Shown here piece by piece: positions 11,707 to 22,800 of a stretch of 64,000 nucleotides of DNA; positions within the stretch are counted from its first letter, which is position 1, and the number at the start of each line of letters is the position of its first letter. The DNA comes from Hemileia vastatrix (Eukaryota; Basidiomycota; Pucciniomycetes; Pucciniales; Zaghouaniaceae), in contig JASXTE010000010.1 of the NCBI GenBank assembly GCA_030280995.1, positions 20,787,823-20,851,822 of the forward strand, given 5' to 3'. Both the position numbers and the translations under genes were made by a program. The notes under the pieces were generated by a model. The model was not told the DNA's origin. It made no database searches and saw nothing but the letters and a program-made list of their open reading frames with translations.

Positions 11707-12622
11707 TAATATTTTAATTTAAATAATGTTTTAATTATTATTTTCACATTGAACAGGTATTTTGTCAAATCAGTTATTCAGTAAGTAAACAATGAGTTTT
11801 TATTTAATTTATTTCAATGATAAGAAATGAATATATATATATTTATAATAAAAATTGATGGTCTAAAAAACAAAATAAAACCCTTTTTATAGGAAAATGT
11901 AATACAACATGAATTTTGTTGAAGTTAACAAAATCATTGATAAATAATTCAAATTTAATATAAAAGTAATTTAAGATGAGGCAAGAAGATAAATTAAATG
12001 TTATAAAACTTAATTAAATAAAACAATTTCAATTTAAGTTTAAAAAAAGTTCAAAGTTAAATAAAATTTTTCCCCCTTAAAGTTCCAAGGAAATACTAAA
12101 GGCTCTTTCTTTGCTCTCTGTGTCCCCCCTCTAGCCAAATTTAAGCAAGGCCTGAGTACCAGTAATTACATGGAATTAGATCTACAACTTTGCCATAAAT
12201 TTTTATATTTATCGATTCAATTAAGTTCATAAACTGAAATATAATTTTAATTAAATGAACAATATATGCATAAATAAAATAAACAACTTAAAGAATACAA
12301 AATAATTTGTAAGATAGTTATTAAATATAGTTACACAATATAATACTTAAAGAATTTGAATTATTAAATTTATAATAGTTAAATAATTATGTAAATAATT
12401 AATTGAATATTAAATTTAATTGAAACAGTTTTACTATGTTAAATAAGTTACTGGCTGAAAGAAAGAGTGCCCAAAAGTGGTAAAACATTTCACCCAAAAT
12501 TACAAAACATGCCCCAAGAAGACACAAATAAGTGCCACAAAAGTTCCCATAAAAGTGCTAAAATTCACTCTACAATCAGTACAAAAATAAAACTAAATCA
12601 TGCCAAAAAAGTTTCCATAATA
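11707..12622. other. AT-rich intergenic DNA with a degenerate 'agtgcc' repeat tract
   Basis: No gene was found. From about 12460 the phrase AGTGCCxAAAA recurs in degenerate form (AGTGCCCAAAAGTGG, AAGTGCCACAAAAG, AAAAGTGCTAAAA). The same tract continues beyond the MITE at 12823-12950, so the MITE inserted into it. The open frame at 12467-12739 runs through repeat and MITE and is not a gene. Confidence 0.5.
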
Positions 12623-12822
12623 GGGGGTATCAAATTTAGAAATATTACATCTGAAAATGCCTCTTTTTATCCACCAAATCAACCATGGTTATTTTTTGAA
12701 ATATGCCATATTGTGCCCCCAAAAACACCTTTTTACTAAGAATTATGGTCAATCTTTTGGATATCATTTTGTTTTTTAAAATACCCTTTAAATAATTAAA
12801 TTTTCTTAACTTTGATACCCCC
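12623..12822 (+). mobile_element. MITE of the GGGGGTATC family, copy 2
   Basis: It begins GGGGGTATCAAATTTAGAAA and ends TTAACTTTGATACCCCC. TAATA is present on both sides (12618-12622 and 12823-12827). About 200 bp, same orientation as copy 1, no coding capacity. Confidence 0.85.
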
Positions 12823-15673
12823 TAATAATAGTGCCTAAAACTTCCTCAAAAAGTGAAAAAAATTGCTAAAAATCTGCCAAATAAAATTTTTCATGAGTCC
12901 CACAAAAAATTCCCAAAAAGTGCCCAAAGGAATCTGAAAATAACAGAAAAAACTTCCAACTTGATCCAGAATGATTCTATTGAATTGTAGGAAAAATTTT
13001 ATAAAGAAAATTTCTCACTAAATTTTTCTGAATTGAACTTGAATGATTTGAAAGCATTTTAGCAAAAAAAAAAGAGAAAAAACCTAGAAATTGCCAAAAA
13101 AAATGCTTACAATTCAAGAAAACATGGATAAAAATGATTGAGGACCAAGAAAAAAAAGGAGAAAAAAGGGGAAAAAAAGGGAAAAAAAGTTAAATCAACA
13201 ATTGAATCAAACCATATGAAGAGAAAAAGAAAAAAAAGGAGACAAGAAAAAGAAATTTCAATAAGCAATTAAATAAGAAAATGAGAAATTAACATACCTT
13301 GAGGGTGACAGAGTGAGAAGAATCTGAACCAAAAATTAATGATATGGGAGATGAATAAAAGATGAGATATTGTAGTGTGAAAAGATCATAGATATGTTAA
13401 GCAATTTCAAGGCTGGGAGCTGAACCAAAACTAATGAAACTGGGTAACTGTGGAAATTCATTGCAAGAACATAAAATGGTGATGAATATTAAGGGAAATT
13501 TTATAAAAAAGGGACTATTTGAATGATTTTAAGTCACATAGTACACAAATATGAATAAGTATTTAACAAACAGGTGAAAAAAAACCAAGATGATGATGCT
13601 TTTGTACCTAGTTCTGACTAATCATGATTAAGAAGGGAATTATTTTTATTACTTATTTTGAATAAAATAATGCATTTTTGAAAGGAAAAACAATATCAAA
13701 ATTTACCTTTCCAGGGTAAATGTACTTCATTTTTGGATGACAAATTTGGTGCCTTTTTTGAGGTGTGTTTAGTAATTTTTTAGACCCCTCATATATAATG
13801 TATATAAATTGACATGAGTAGGGAAACTATGGGAGGAAAATAAATATATTTACCTGATAAGTATTTTTTAAATCCTGTCTAAAATTTTTTAACAGCATTG
13901 ATAACTCATCTCTGTATATTCTGATTTTCCATTCTATATATTTACTCACCAGAAAAAAATGTGGGCACCTGATAGCAGGTTCCAATCCCTATTTTTAGTT
14001 TAAATCAGCTCTAGCTCAGCTATAAATCTTTTAGGAAGAGCCCATACTGAAAACTGAGCATGCAATCTTCTGTGTCATAAAACCAGATATATTCTTGATT
14101 CACAATTGGATTGAGGGATTGGCACATGCTAGCAGGTTTCTACTGTTCTGTTTTCTCATTTCATGAAATGTAATAGTTTTCTATGTACTATTCTTTATAG
14201 TATGTTTTAGTCTATAAATCGGGAACCATTTAAAAAAATAGGAACATTTTTTTACAGAAATAATTAAAACACTTTTATATTTCTCTTGTACCTCACTACC
14301 AGTAAGTAGCTAGTCTTCCAGAATTTTTTTAAAAATTATCAAGTCTTTTTTATAAAAACTATAAACACTATTTCTACTATTTTGAGCCTTAAAATTATAG
14401 AGTTTATATCTTACTGCATTTACCACACTCCTGTTTAGACCATCCTGGACAAGTTTATTCAAAATTATGTGTGTGCTGGGAGTCATAAATTAATTAAAAT
14501 TTTTAAGAAATATATATAAATTTGTTGAGTGTTTCAATATAAATCTTTTGTATTATTTTAATGCATCACAACAAGTTGAAAAGTAATGAATTATCTTTAT
14601 TTAAAATTTTAAGAACCAACAAAATGCTTCAAACTAAGAAAAATGAATAAATTGCATTTTTTCTAGTAGATAATTTTTTATAAGCAGAAGTAATGAACCA
14701 ATACAACAAAAATCAAAGCCCCTTTTATGATATTTACAAATTATACAAAAAAATTTGAAATACATAAAATCCCTTCATAAATCTAAAATTAATAATCATA
14801 ATATTCTGATGAAGTCAAAGAATAAGTAATTAATAATAAGAAAATTAAATGAAACTTTAAGAAAAAAAAGTTTAATTTAAAACTGAAAATAAATAAATAA
14901 AAATAATTTGATGATCAGAATGTTATTAAAAATGATTAAAATAAAAGTATTAAGAATGAACTGATTAAATGAAAGTTTAAATATCCCTTTAAGTACCAGA
15001 GGAATACTTTTGGTGGGTTTTCTAGAAGAATAAAGAAAAATACAGAAGAATAAAAAGAATAAGAATAAACAAAAGAACAATAAGAAGAAACAAAAAGTCT
15101 AACAACAAACTAATAGGAAAAATAAGAGATTCAAACACAACTTATTGGATGTATAAGATTTATTTAAATCAAGAAAGTAATTTTTATTCTCTCTACTATA
15201 AAAAACCAAAAAAAAACAATTGAGCTGCTCTTAAAGCAAACTTTTATATAGTTAATTCTCCCAATTTATATATTTTAAACATAATAATAAAATTGATAGA
15301 AAAAATACTAATAGTTGTAACAACAATGTTATTTTTAAATTGTAAGGCAATGTAACTAATTCCAACTACAAGATGAGAAACCAAAGCCTTTATATAGGCA
15401 AATAATTCCCTCTGAGACATCACTAATTGCATATACAGAATAAAAGAAGGACAAAAATTTAAAATTAAGTGTAACAGATAAAATGAGGTTGCCATGTAAC
15501 TTATTACAAAAACAGAAATAAATGACCATTTTATCCACCCCTTGTACCCCGTAACATTGTAATATATTATAAGAGATACTACTTTGATATAAAACAGGGA
15601 GTCTGTAACTATAGTAATACTAAAACATGTTTCAATATTTTTTATTTAATTAAAAATTAGGTTAGTAAGATAT
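12823..15673. other. AT-rich intergenic DNA
   Basis: No supported gene. 12823-12950 continues the 'agtgcc' tract. 13139-13260 is a purine-rich run (GGAGAAAAAAGGGGAAAAAA type). Related phrases GCACCTGATAGCAGGTT and GCACATGCTAGCAGGTT occur near 13965 and 14122. The open frames at 14877-15080 and 15244-15538 are AT-driven and resemble nothing I know. Confidence 0.45.
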
Positions 15674-15743
15674 AAAAATTATACTATGTGTAATGTACAA
15701 ATTTAATATACTCAATTTATATAGTTTGAAAAAATATTTAATA

Positions 15744-15942
15744 GGGGGTATCAAAGTTAAAATTTTTTAATTATTTAAAAGGCATTTCACAACATAAAAA
15801 GAAACCCACAAACTTGAAATTACTTCTCAGTAGAAAGGTGTTTTTGGGGCACAATATGGCATATTTTAAAAAAATAATCATGGTTGATTAGGTGGAAAAA
15901 AGAGGCATTTTGAAATGGAAGATTTATAACTTTGATACCCTC
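15744..15942 (-). mobile_element. MITE of the GGGGGTATC family, copy 3
   Basis: It starts GGGGGTATCAAAGTTAAAAT and ends TTATAACTTTGATACCCTC. The inner sequence is the reverse complement of copies 1 and 2 (GGTGTTTTTGGGGCACAATA, GGCATTTTGAAATGGAAGA). It inserted into unit 1 of the direct repeat; unit 2 lacks it. Confidence 0.82.
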
Positions 15943-16237
15943 TATTAATTAAATTAAACTAATTATACCATTATAATAGTTATTGAATTTGAACAAGTAT
16001 TTTAATAAAGTCACTATGTTATTAAAATAAAACATTTATATTTAAATAAAGTGTTTACTTATTTGATTTATTTTTTTGTCCTAATTGTGAGTAAAAAGAT
16101 TTCTAATAATTATTGGGTTTGAGTTATAATTTTTATTGTTTAATATATATATTTCATTAATTAATTAATTATTAATTTATAAAAATTTAACTCAAAAAAA
16201 TTGTGCCAATTTTTTATAGAATAGAATATATTTCTTA

Positions 16238-16435
16238 GGGAGTATAAAAGTTAGAAATCTTCCATTTAAAAATACCTCTTTTCTCCACCAAATCAACCAT
16301 CACTATTTTTTAAAATATGACATATTGTGCCTTCAAAACACCTTTTTATTGAGAGTTAATGTCAAGTTTGTGACTTTCTTTTTGTGTTGTGAAATGCCTT
16401 TCAAATAATTACAAATTTCTAACTTTGACACCCCC
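16238..16435 (+). mobile_element. MITE of the GGGGGTATC family, copy 4
   Basis: It begins GGGAGTATAAAAGTTAGAAA and ends TTCTAACTTTGACACCCCC, in the same orientation as copies 1 and 2. It is inserted in unit 1 of the direct repeat; the matching point of unit 2, near 17085, is empty. Confidence 0.82.
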
Positions 16436-17300
16436 TATTATTTTTATTTAAATGTATATACAAATAATAATAAAATAAATATAAAATTTATTTTAATTAT
16501 ATTAAAAATATTGTTATATAATTTTAATTAATATGATAGTTGATTTGTATATATAATTTAAATTAATTTTGTCTCTTATATATGTTCAAGTAATTTAACA
16601 TAATATTTACTGGAATCTTAGCATAGCCTGGCTGACAAATACCAAAAACCCTCTGTTTTGTGAAACATAAAAATTATACTATGTGTGATACAAAGTGTTA
16701 TATAATTAGTTAATATAGTTTAAAAATAATTTTTAAGTAAGTTAAAAAAATATTTCTAATATAATAGTTATGATAATTAAACAAGTAAGTATTTTAATAA
16801 AATCATTTTATTAAAATAAAACATTTGTATCTGGAATAAAGGTTTTTACTTGTTTAATTTATTTATTTATTAATTGGTTTATTGAACCCATTGGGAGTAA
16901 AAAGAATGCCCAATAAATTTGTAAATTATTTTTATATTTATGATTTAATCTACATAATTAAATAATTAATTAATTACATTATAAGTTGATGTTAGTACTT
17001 ATAATATTTTTTAATTAATTAATTATTAATTCATAATCATTAAGTTCATAAAATATACAAATCTTTTTATAGAATATATTTTTCCATTGTATTTAATTGT
17101 ATATACAGTATATAAAATAATAAAATTAATATAAAAATTTGTTTAAAAATCTTGTTATATAATTTTATTTTAATATAATATTTAATTTGTATATATTTAA
17201 GTCCAATTTTTCTCTTAATTTAAGTTAACATAAGATTTTTTTTGACTCTCAGTATAGCCTGGCTGACAATAATAATTTAAAAATGTTACATAAATATAAT

Positions 17301-17651
17301 AGGGGGTATCAATGTTGACCGATCCGCAATTAAATTAATTGCGGAAAATAATCTGCATACCCCAATTATCTTCCGCAATTATTTTTGCTAATAATTGGGT
17401 TATTAGACACTTTACGTGTCAATGTTCAACTCTTATCTGACATTTTTATCCTCAATATTTGATAACCACATCTTGGACAACTTTCTGGATATCCCAGCCT
17501 TCTACCTTGCTGCGCACTTCCATTCTCATCCCATCCTGTTCATTCTATCCGCTCAGAATTTCTCCCCATTTCATCTATTTGATTCTTCTCCTTTTCATCT
17601 CACTATCTCATCTGCTTGTTTCTGCTCCTTTTCATCTTCATTTATAATAAC
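17301..17651. promoter_or_regulatory. Left terminal and subterminal region of Harbinger copy A
   Basis: The inverted repeat is followed by CCGCAATTAAATTAATTGCG(G), a near-perfect palindrome at 17324-17344, and a further TTCCGCAATTA near 17371. The same word appears near the other end (TTCCGCAATTA at about 33023 and TAATTGCGGATCC at 33071). Repeated subterminal words are typical binding sites for the SANT-like partner protein in Harbinger elements; the binding itself is inference. The SANT-like gene begins about 350 bp in. Confidence 0.6.
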
Positions 17652-18137
17652 ATGCCTCGTCATCCTAGATCTTCTCAAAGGCAGCCATCACCCAGTTGTT
17701 CTTCAATTCCCACTACTTCCTCTTTCCCCCGCTCAGCTGAGAAATCAAAGACCATTCAATTAAAAAAAGATGAACATCTCATTCTTATCAACTGGCTGAA
17801 AACCAAATCTGACTATGATTCTTGTTTTGGTACTGAGTATGCCACTAAAGTAGGACGGCCCCCCGCATCAAAAGTTAATGGCTATCTTCTAATGGTAAAT
17901 GAATTACGCAATAAGACCAAGGGAAGGATTGATCTTTTGCCTAAACAGATGTCTGAACGCTTCAAGCATTACCGAGCAAAATACAAGAAGGCAAAGGCTC
18001 TTTCATCTTCCACTGGTTTTGGGGTTACCGAAAATGATATAAATAAGGGCATAAAATCCATAGACGATAAACTTGATTCTTTATGTCCTTACTTTAAAGA
18101 GATGGACACAATTTTTGGAGAGCAAGCTGATGTTAAT

Positions 18138-19637
18138 TGTCAGGCTAAGGTCAAGTACAAAGACGTGAACTAGCTTGAATGGTCAGTTGTCTAGAAGATT
18201 TTAATGGTCCTATATGAATACTGTAGTACTAATCCACTAAGTTGTAAAATATAATCAAATATAAAGGTCTCAGTAATATAATTCTCACTATTTTTATATA
18301 TGGCTTACAATCTTTGTAGTTGGTAGAAAAATAGATTTAATAATTCAGAAACTATTCAAAAGTCTTATAAAAGTACTAATTGATATGTATTGTAATTTAT
18401 TTGGTTATATTGGTTAAATTGTAATGATAAAGAATGAATAAATACAACCCAAAAACCTCCTCCTTTTATACACACTGAGTTCCCCAATGATTCCCTTGAT
18501 GTACCACCCAATACACAGTTAATGACGCCTCTAAACAACTAATAGACATGCCCATCAACATTCCCAGTAACCCATGACATAATTAGAAGAATAACAACCG
18601 CCAAAATCCTGTAATAATAAGAGAAATCCATCAAAATTAAAGAAAAAGACAAAAAGAGAGTATATGTGTATAAAACAATAATATTAAAGACTAAAGGAGA
18701 CTTTTTAAGGTTAATAATAGCTTAATAATAAGGGGGATTGACTGTAGAAATAATGGGGCTAATCCTGACATGATACTACGTGAAATTCCCATTCAAAAAT
18801 AACCAAAATTGACTGAGAAACTACCCAAAAACTTAAAAAAGAGCGTGAGATGTGGGGTAACTACATGCAGTTCTTGGCAGGCTCTTGCACGGGTAAATCC
18901 TTGACTAAAATTAGGCGAATTTAAGCGTGGTGATGAAATAAAGTGCCAAGAGTGAGGTTATTAATGAAATTAGTGCATATAAACAAGGTCAATGCATTAT
19001 TAATTAAGCTAGGACACTAAATAAGCGCCTGTTGCCTATTTTAGTGTGTTTCCCCACAGTGGGCGTAGAATGTGGGGTAATTATAGTGTGAAAAAGCTAA
19101 CTTTGCTAAAAATGAAGCTATTCACATGGGAAAAAAGCAGGCAGTATGTGGCCAGTACACAGAAGCCATTTCTGGCATAAAAAACACCAAATTTGAAAAG
19201 TGTTATTTTTATGCATTTAAATAGCCAAATCAATAGTTCTAAATGAGCCCAATTGATCTGTCAAAGCGCAATTTTGATATTCTCAATTTTATAGCGCATA
19301 TAGTCAACTTTTAAGTGAAATAAAGCGCATTTCTTGTTTTTTGCATAAAACAATGAATATAACAGCTTTAAGTGTACTTAAAAATTATGTAGCCTTATAC
19401 TTAAGGTTTTTAAGATTACCCTAACATATTCCAACTTAATATTAAGTACATAAGACCTATAAAAGGTGGATATATGCGTGTATATAAGGTGTTATAATGG
19501 CATTTTTTGTGTATTATCATAATTTTACTTATGTATACTATTTGTGTACTCTTATTTATTATTCCCATGTATAGTTCATGTGTTTAACATAACTTATAAT
19601 TACTTTTTACTCAGTCCTGGAGATATACAGGCTGACA
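18138..19637 (-). repeat. 3' LTR of gypsy element A
   Basis: 1500 bp. On the minus strand it reads TGTCAGCCTGTATATCTCCA at its start and ends AGCCTGACA. A candidate core promoter lies in the sense strand where TATAAAAGGAGGAGG occurs (plus-strand CCTCCTCCTTTTATA near 18465-18480). Differences from the 5' LTR were seen near 18165, 18350, 18514, 18914 and 19128. Confidence 0.93.
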
Positions 19638-19819
19638 CTTGCCCACCCCAAAAAAAACAATAAAAAAAATGATAAGTTATACATTTTATTTTATTAATTT
19701 GTAATTTTCAGGTATTCAGAATAAATCTGTAGCATTAAAGATTCAACTTTAAAGAAATAAAACATAATAACATATTATGAGTACTGGTTTTTTAACCCCT
19801 CAGCTGGTTGAACAGAAAT
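19638..19819 (-). promoter_or_regulatory. 3' untranslated stretch and polypurine tract of gypsy element A
   Basis: Between the gag-pol stop and the 3' LTR lie about 180 bp of AT-rich sequence. The polypurine tract GGGGTGGGCAAG directly abuts the LTR on the minus strand; it would prime plus-strand DNA synthesis. Confidence 0.7.
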
Positions 19820-22800
19820 TTATTTCTGTTTAAATTTTTTAAGAAGGGTGGATAAATTAGAAATTTCTTTTTCAGGTATCCATTTATCAAATTCATTTGA
19901 TTTCCCTTTAAATCTTAGTAAATACTCAGTTCCTTTTTCTTTAGTAAGGATTCTTTTCTTGAGTATTTTCTCAATCTCTGCTTTTTCCACAATTTCTTCA
20001 GGTTGCTTTTTAGGCCTTCCCCTTCTTTTAGGAAATAAGTCAGGATCATTTGCATGGTAAGGTTTCAATAATGAGATAGGGAAAACTGGATGTTTCCTGT
20101 CATATGGAGCATATAATATGACTTCCACTGCATTATTCCCAACCATTTTATTTACTACAAAAGGTCCTACAAAGGGATCCTTTAATTTAACATTACCTTG
20201 TAAGTTAAAATGTAGTGTTGATATGAGGACTTCATCTCCCTTTTTAAATTCAAATTCTTTATGAGATTTGTCCCACCTTTTCTTTTCATATTCAAATGCT
20301 TTTTGGATGCATTCTTCTGCATGCTTTCTACACATTTGTTGCATATGAATAAAGGATTTAGTGCCAGGGTGTATATCCAACCTTGGTAGTTTATTTAAAT
20401 GATTTACTGGGGTATTTGGTACATATCCCAGCCAGAGTTCAAATGGTTTCTTCTCTGTTACAGAATGAGTTGTGCTGTTATAAGCAAATTCAAGGCCAGG
20501 AATTAATGTTACCCAGTCATGTGTGAATTTCTCATTGTCTTTGTATTCTAATCCAAAGGCACAATATCTTCTGATCATGTCTTCTAGAGTTTGTATCATC
20601 CTCTCAGCCAGCCCATCAGTTTGTGGATGGTGTGCTGTAGACAATTTTAATTGACAACCTGATACTTCCATCAAAGATGTCCAGAACTCTGAAGTAAATT
20701 TAGGGTCTCTGTCAGAGATTATGGCTTTGGGGAACCCAGCAGTATTCATCATCTGAGTCCACCACAGTAATGCCAAGTCTTTTGCAGATACCTCTTTATG
20801 GGTAGGGATAAACTTACACATTTTTGTTAATCTATCCACTATTACCCAGCAAGAATTGAAACTTTCTTCTCCTGCTAATGGCAAGCCAGTTACAAAATCC
20901 ATGTTTATAATTTCCCATGGAGCTTTTGGCTGCTCTATTTGTTGTAGCAACCCAGCTCTCTTCCCAGTTAATCTTTTAGATTTCTGACAAGAGTCACATG
21001 TTTCAATGTATTTTTGTACATCCTCTTTCATGTTTATCCACCAGGCTGTATTTTTAACTCTGGTTAATGTTTTGTTAAAATCAAAATGACCAGCTAAGAT
21101 GTCATCATGACAAGTACTCAACATTAACTCTTTCATAGAAGGTGGTATTACTATTACATTGCTTAACTTTTTCCTGTAATATATATATCCATCTTCAATT
21201 GATAGTTTACCTTTTTCCAACGCATTTTTATACTTTGGAGGCAAGGTTTTAATTAATGCACTCATGGAGGCATTTGTTGGATCATTAAGAATGGTAGATA
21301 GCTTAGACAAATCTTTATCAGATGAATAATTTTCCAATATAGTTTGCATAAACTCTTCTTCTAAATCCACTATATAAATCCCAAATATATGTATAACCTC
21401 ATTTTCAGGCACATAAGCTGGGTTGTCAGCATCATTTGGCAAAGGACTTCTGGATAATAAATCCACATTTGAATGCAATGTTCCTGCTCTGTGAGTGATT
21501 GTCATTCTTCCTCTGTACTCTTGTACAGCTAGTTGCCATCTAAACATGTGCCTATTAGGTGTTTTCATGTTTAGTAATGATTTTACTGCACTGCAATCTG
21601 TTATAAGTTCAAACTTCTGGTCTTCCAGATAGTAATGAAGTTTCTCCAAAGCCCACACCATGGCTAAACATTCTAGCTGTGTGGCACCATACCTTAATTC
21701 TGTTTTTCTTAAGGTTCTGGATATATAACAGATAACTACTTCAGATAATTTTCCATTTATTATCTGTTTTTGCTGTAAAGCAGCACCCAAACCTATGAAA
21801 CTTGCATCAGTGTACAAGATAAAAGGTAGGGTGAAATCTGGCAGTCCCAATATTGGAGCTGACATTAAACATTCCTTTAATTTATTAAAGGCGCGTTGTC
21901 TTTCATTATTCCAAATGAAAGCTTCATTCTTCCTGATTAATGTTGTTAAAGGGGCTGCAATGGATTGGTAATTTTTAATATATTGTCTATAATATCCACA
22001 CATACCCAAAAAACTTTGAACCTCTTTTACATTCTTAGGTATCCCAATTTTTTTAATTGCTGCCACTTTATTCTGGTCAACACAAATTTGTAATCCAGAT
22101 ACAACATGTCCAAGTACTTTCAAGGATTGAAATCCAAACTTACATTTCTTTAATGCAATAGTCATATTAATTTCATCCATTTTTTGAAAGACTCTTTTCA
22201 GGTGATTTAAATGTTCATCATATGTTTTTGAAAACACTATGATGTCATCAATATAGACCAATAGCCATCCTTCAACCATTTCCTGATGAAAAACACTATC
22301 CATCAATTTTTGGAAGACTGAAGGGGCATTCTTTGGGCCAAATGGCATTCTCACATACTTAAATATACCCATATGTGTGGTTATTAATAAGTAATTTTGA
22401 GAATTTCTTTCCACAGGAATCTGGTGGTAACCCTTGTTCCCATCCAGACAGGAAATATATTTTGCTCCTTGTAAGGTAGCATGGATAGAAGCTATCCTTG
22501 GTAGAGGGTAAATATCATCTACTGTATATGTATTCAGAGCTCTATAATCACCGCATAATCTTGCCTTATCTTTTTCATAAGAGATTAATACTGGTGAAAT
22601 GACACAATACTTAGGTGTTGTGTCCACTTTTTCAACAATACCCATTTTCAACAACAATTTTATATTGTCTTCAATATCTTTCCTTTTTGCAGGAGATGCT
22701 GGGTAAGGTTTCTTTTTTAAGCTGCCAGGAATATTATCCAGATCACAGCTTAGAGAGATTTTCATCTCATGGTCTTTGACCAATCCTAGTTCATTTGATC

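Larger units (their letters stand above)
15674..17268 (+). repeat. Diverged tandem direct repeat, two units
   Basis: Unit 1 (about 15674-16637) and unit 2 (about 16668-17268) both start near ATAAAAATTATACTATGTGT and both end TAGCCTGGCTGACA. Between them they share ordered blocks such as AAGTATTTTAATAAA, TTATTAAAATAAAACATTT and TTGTTATATAATTTTA. Unit 1 is longer because it holds two MITEs (15744-15942, 16238-16435). The GGCTGACA ends resemble gypsy LTR termini, so these may be old LTR relics. I see no coding sequence. Confidence 0.6.

Noticed and set aside
14877..15538. Hydrophobic minus-strand ORFs in the AT-rich intergenic region
   Set aside because: Phe/Leu/Ile-rich translation is expected from T-rich DNA; no homologue or splice context is visible.
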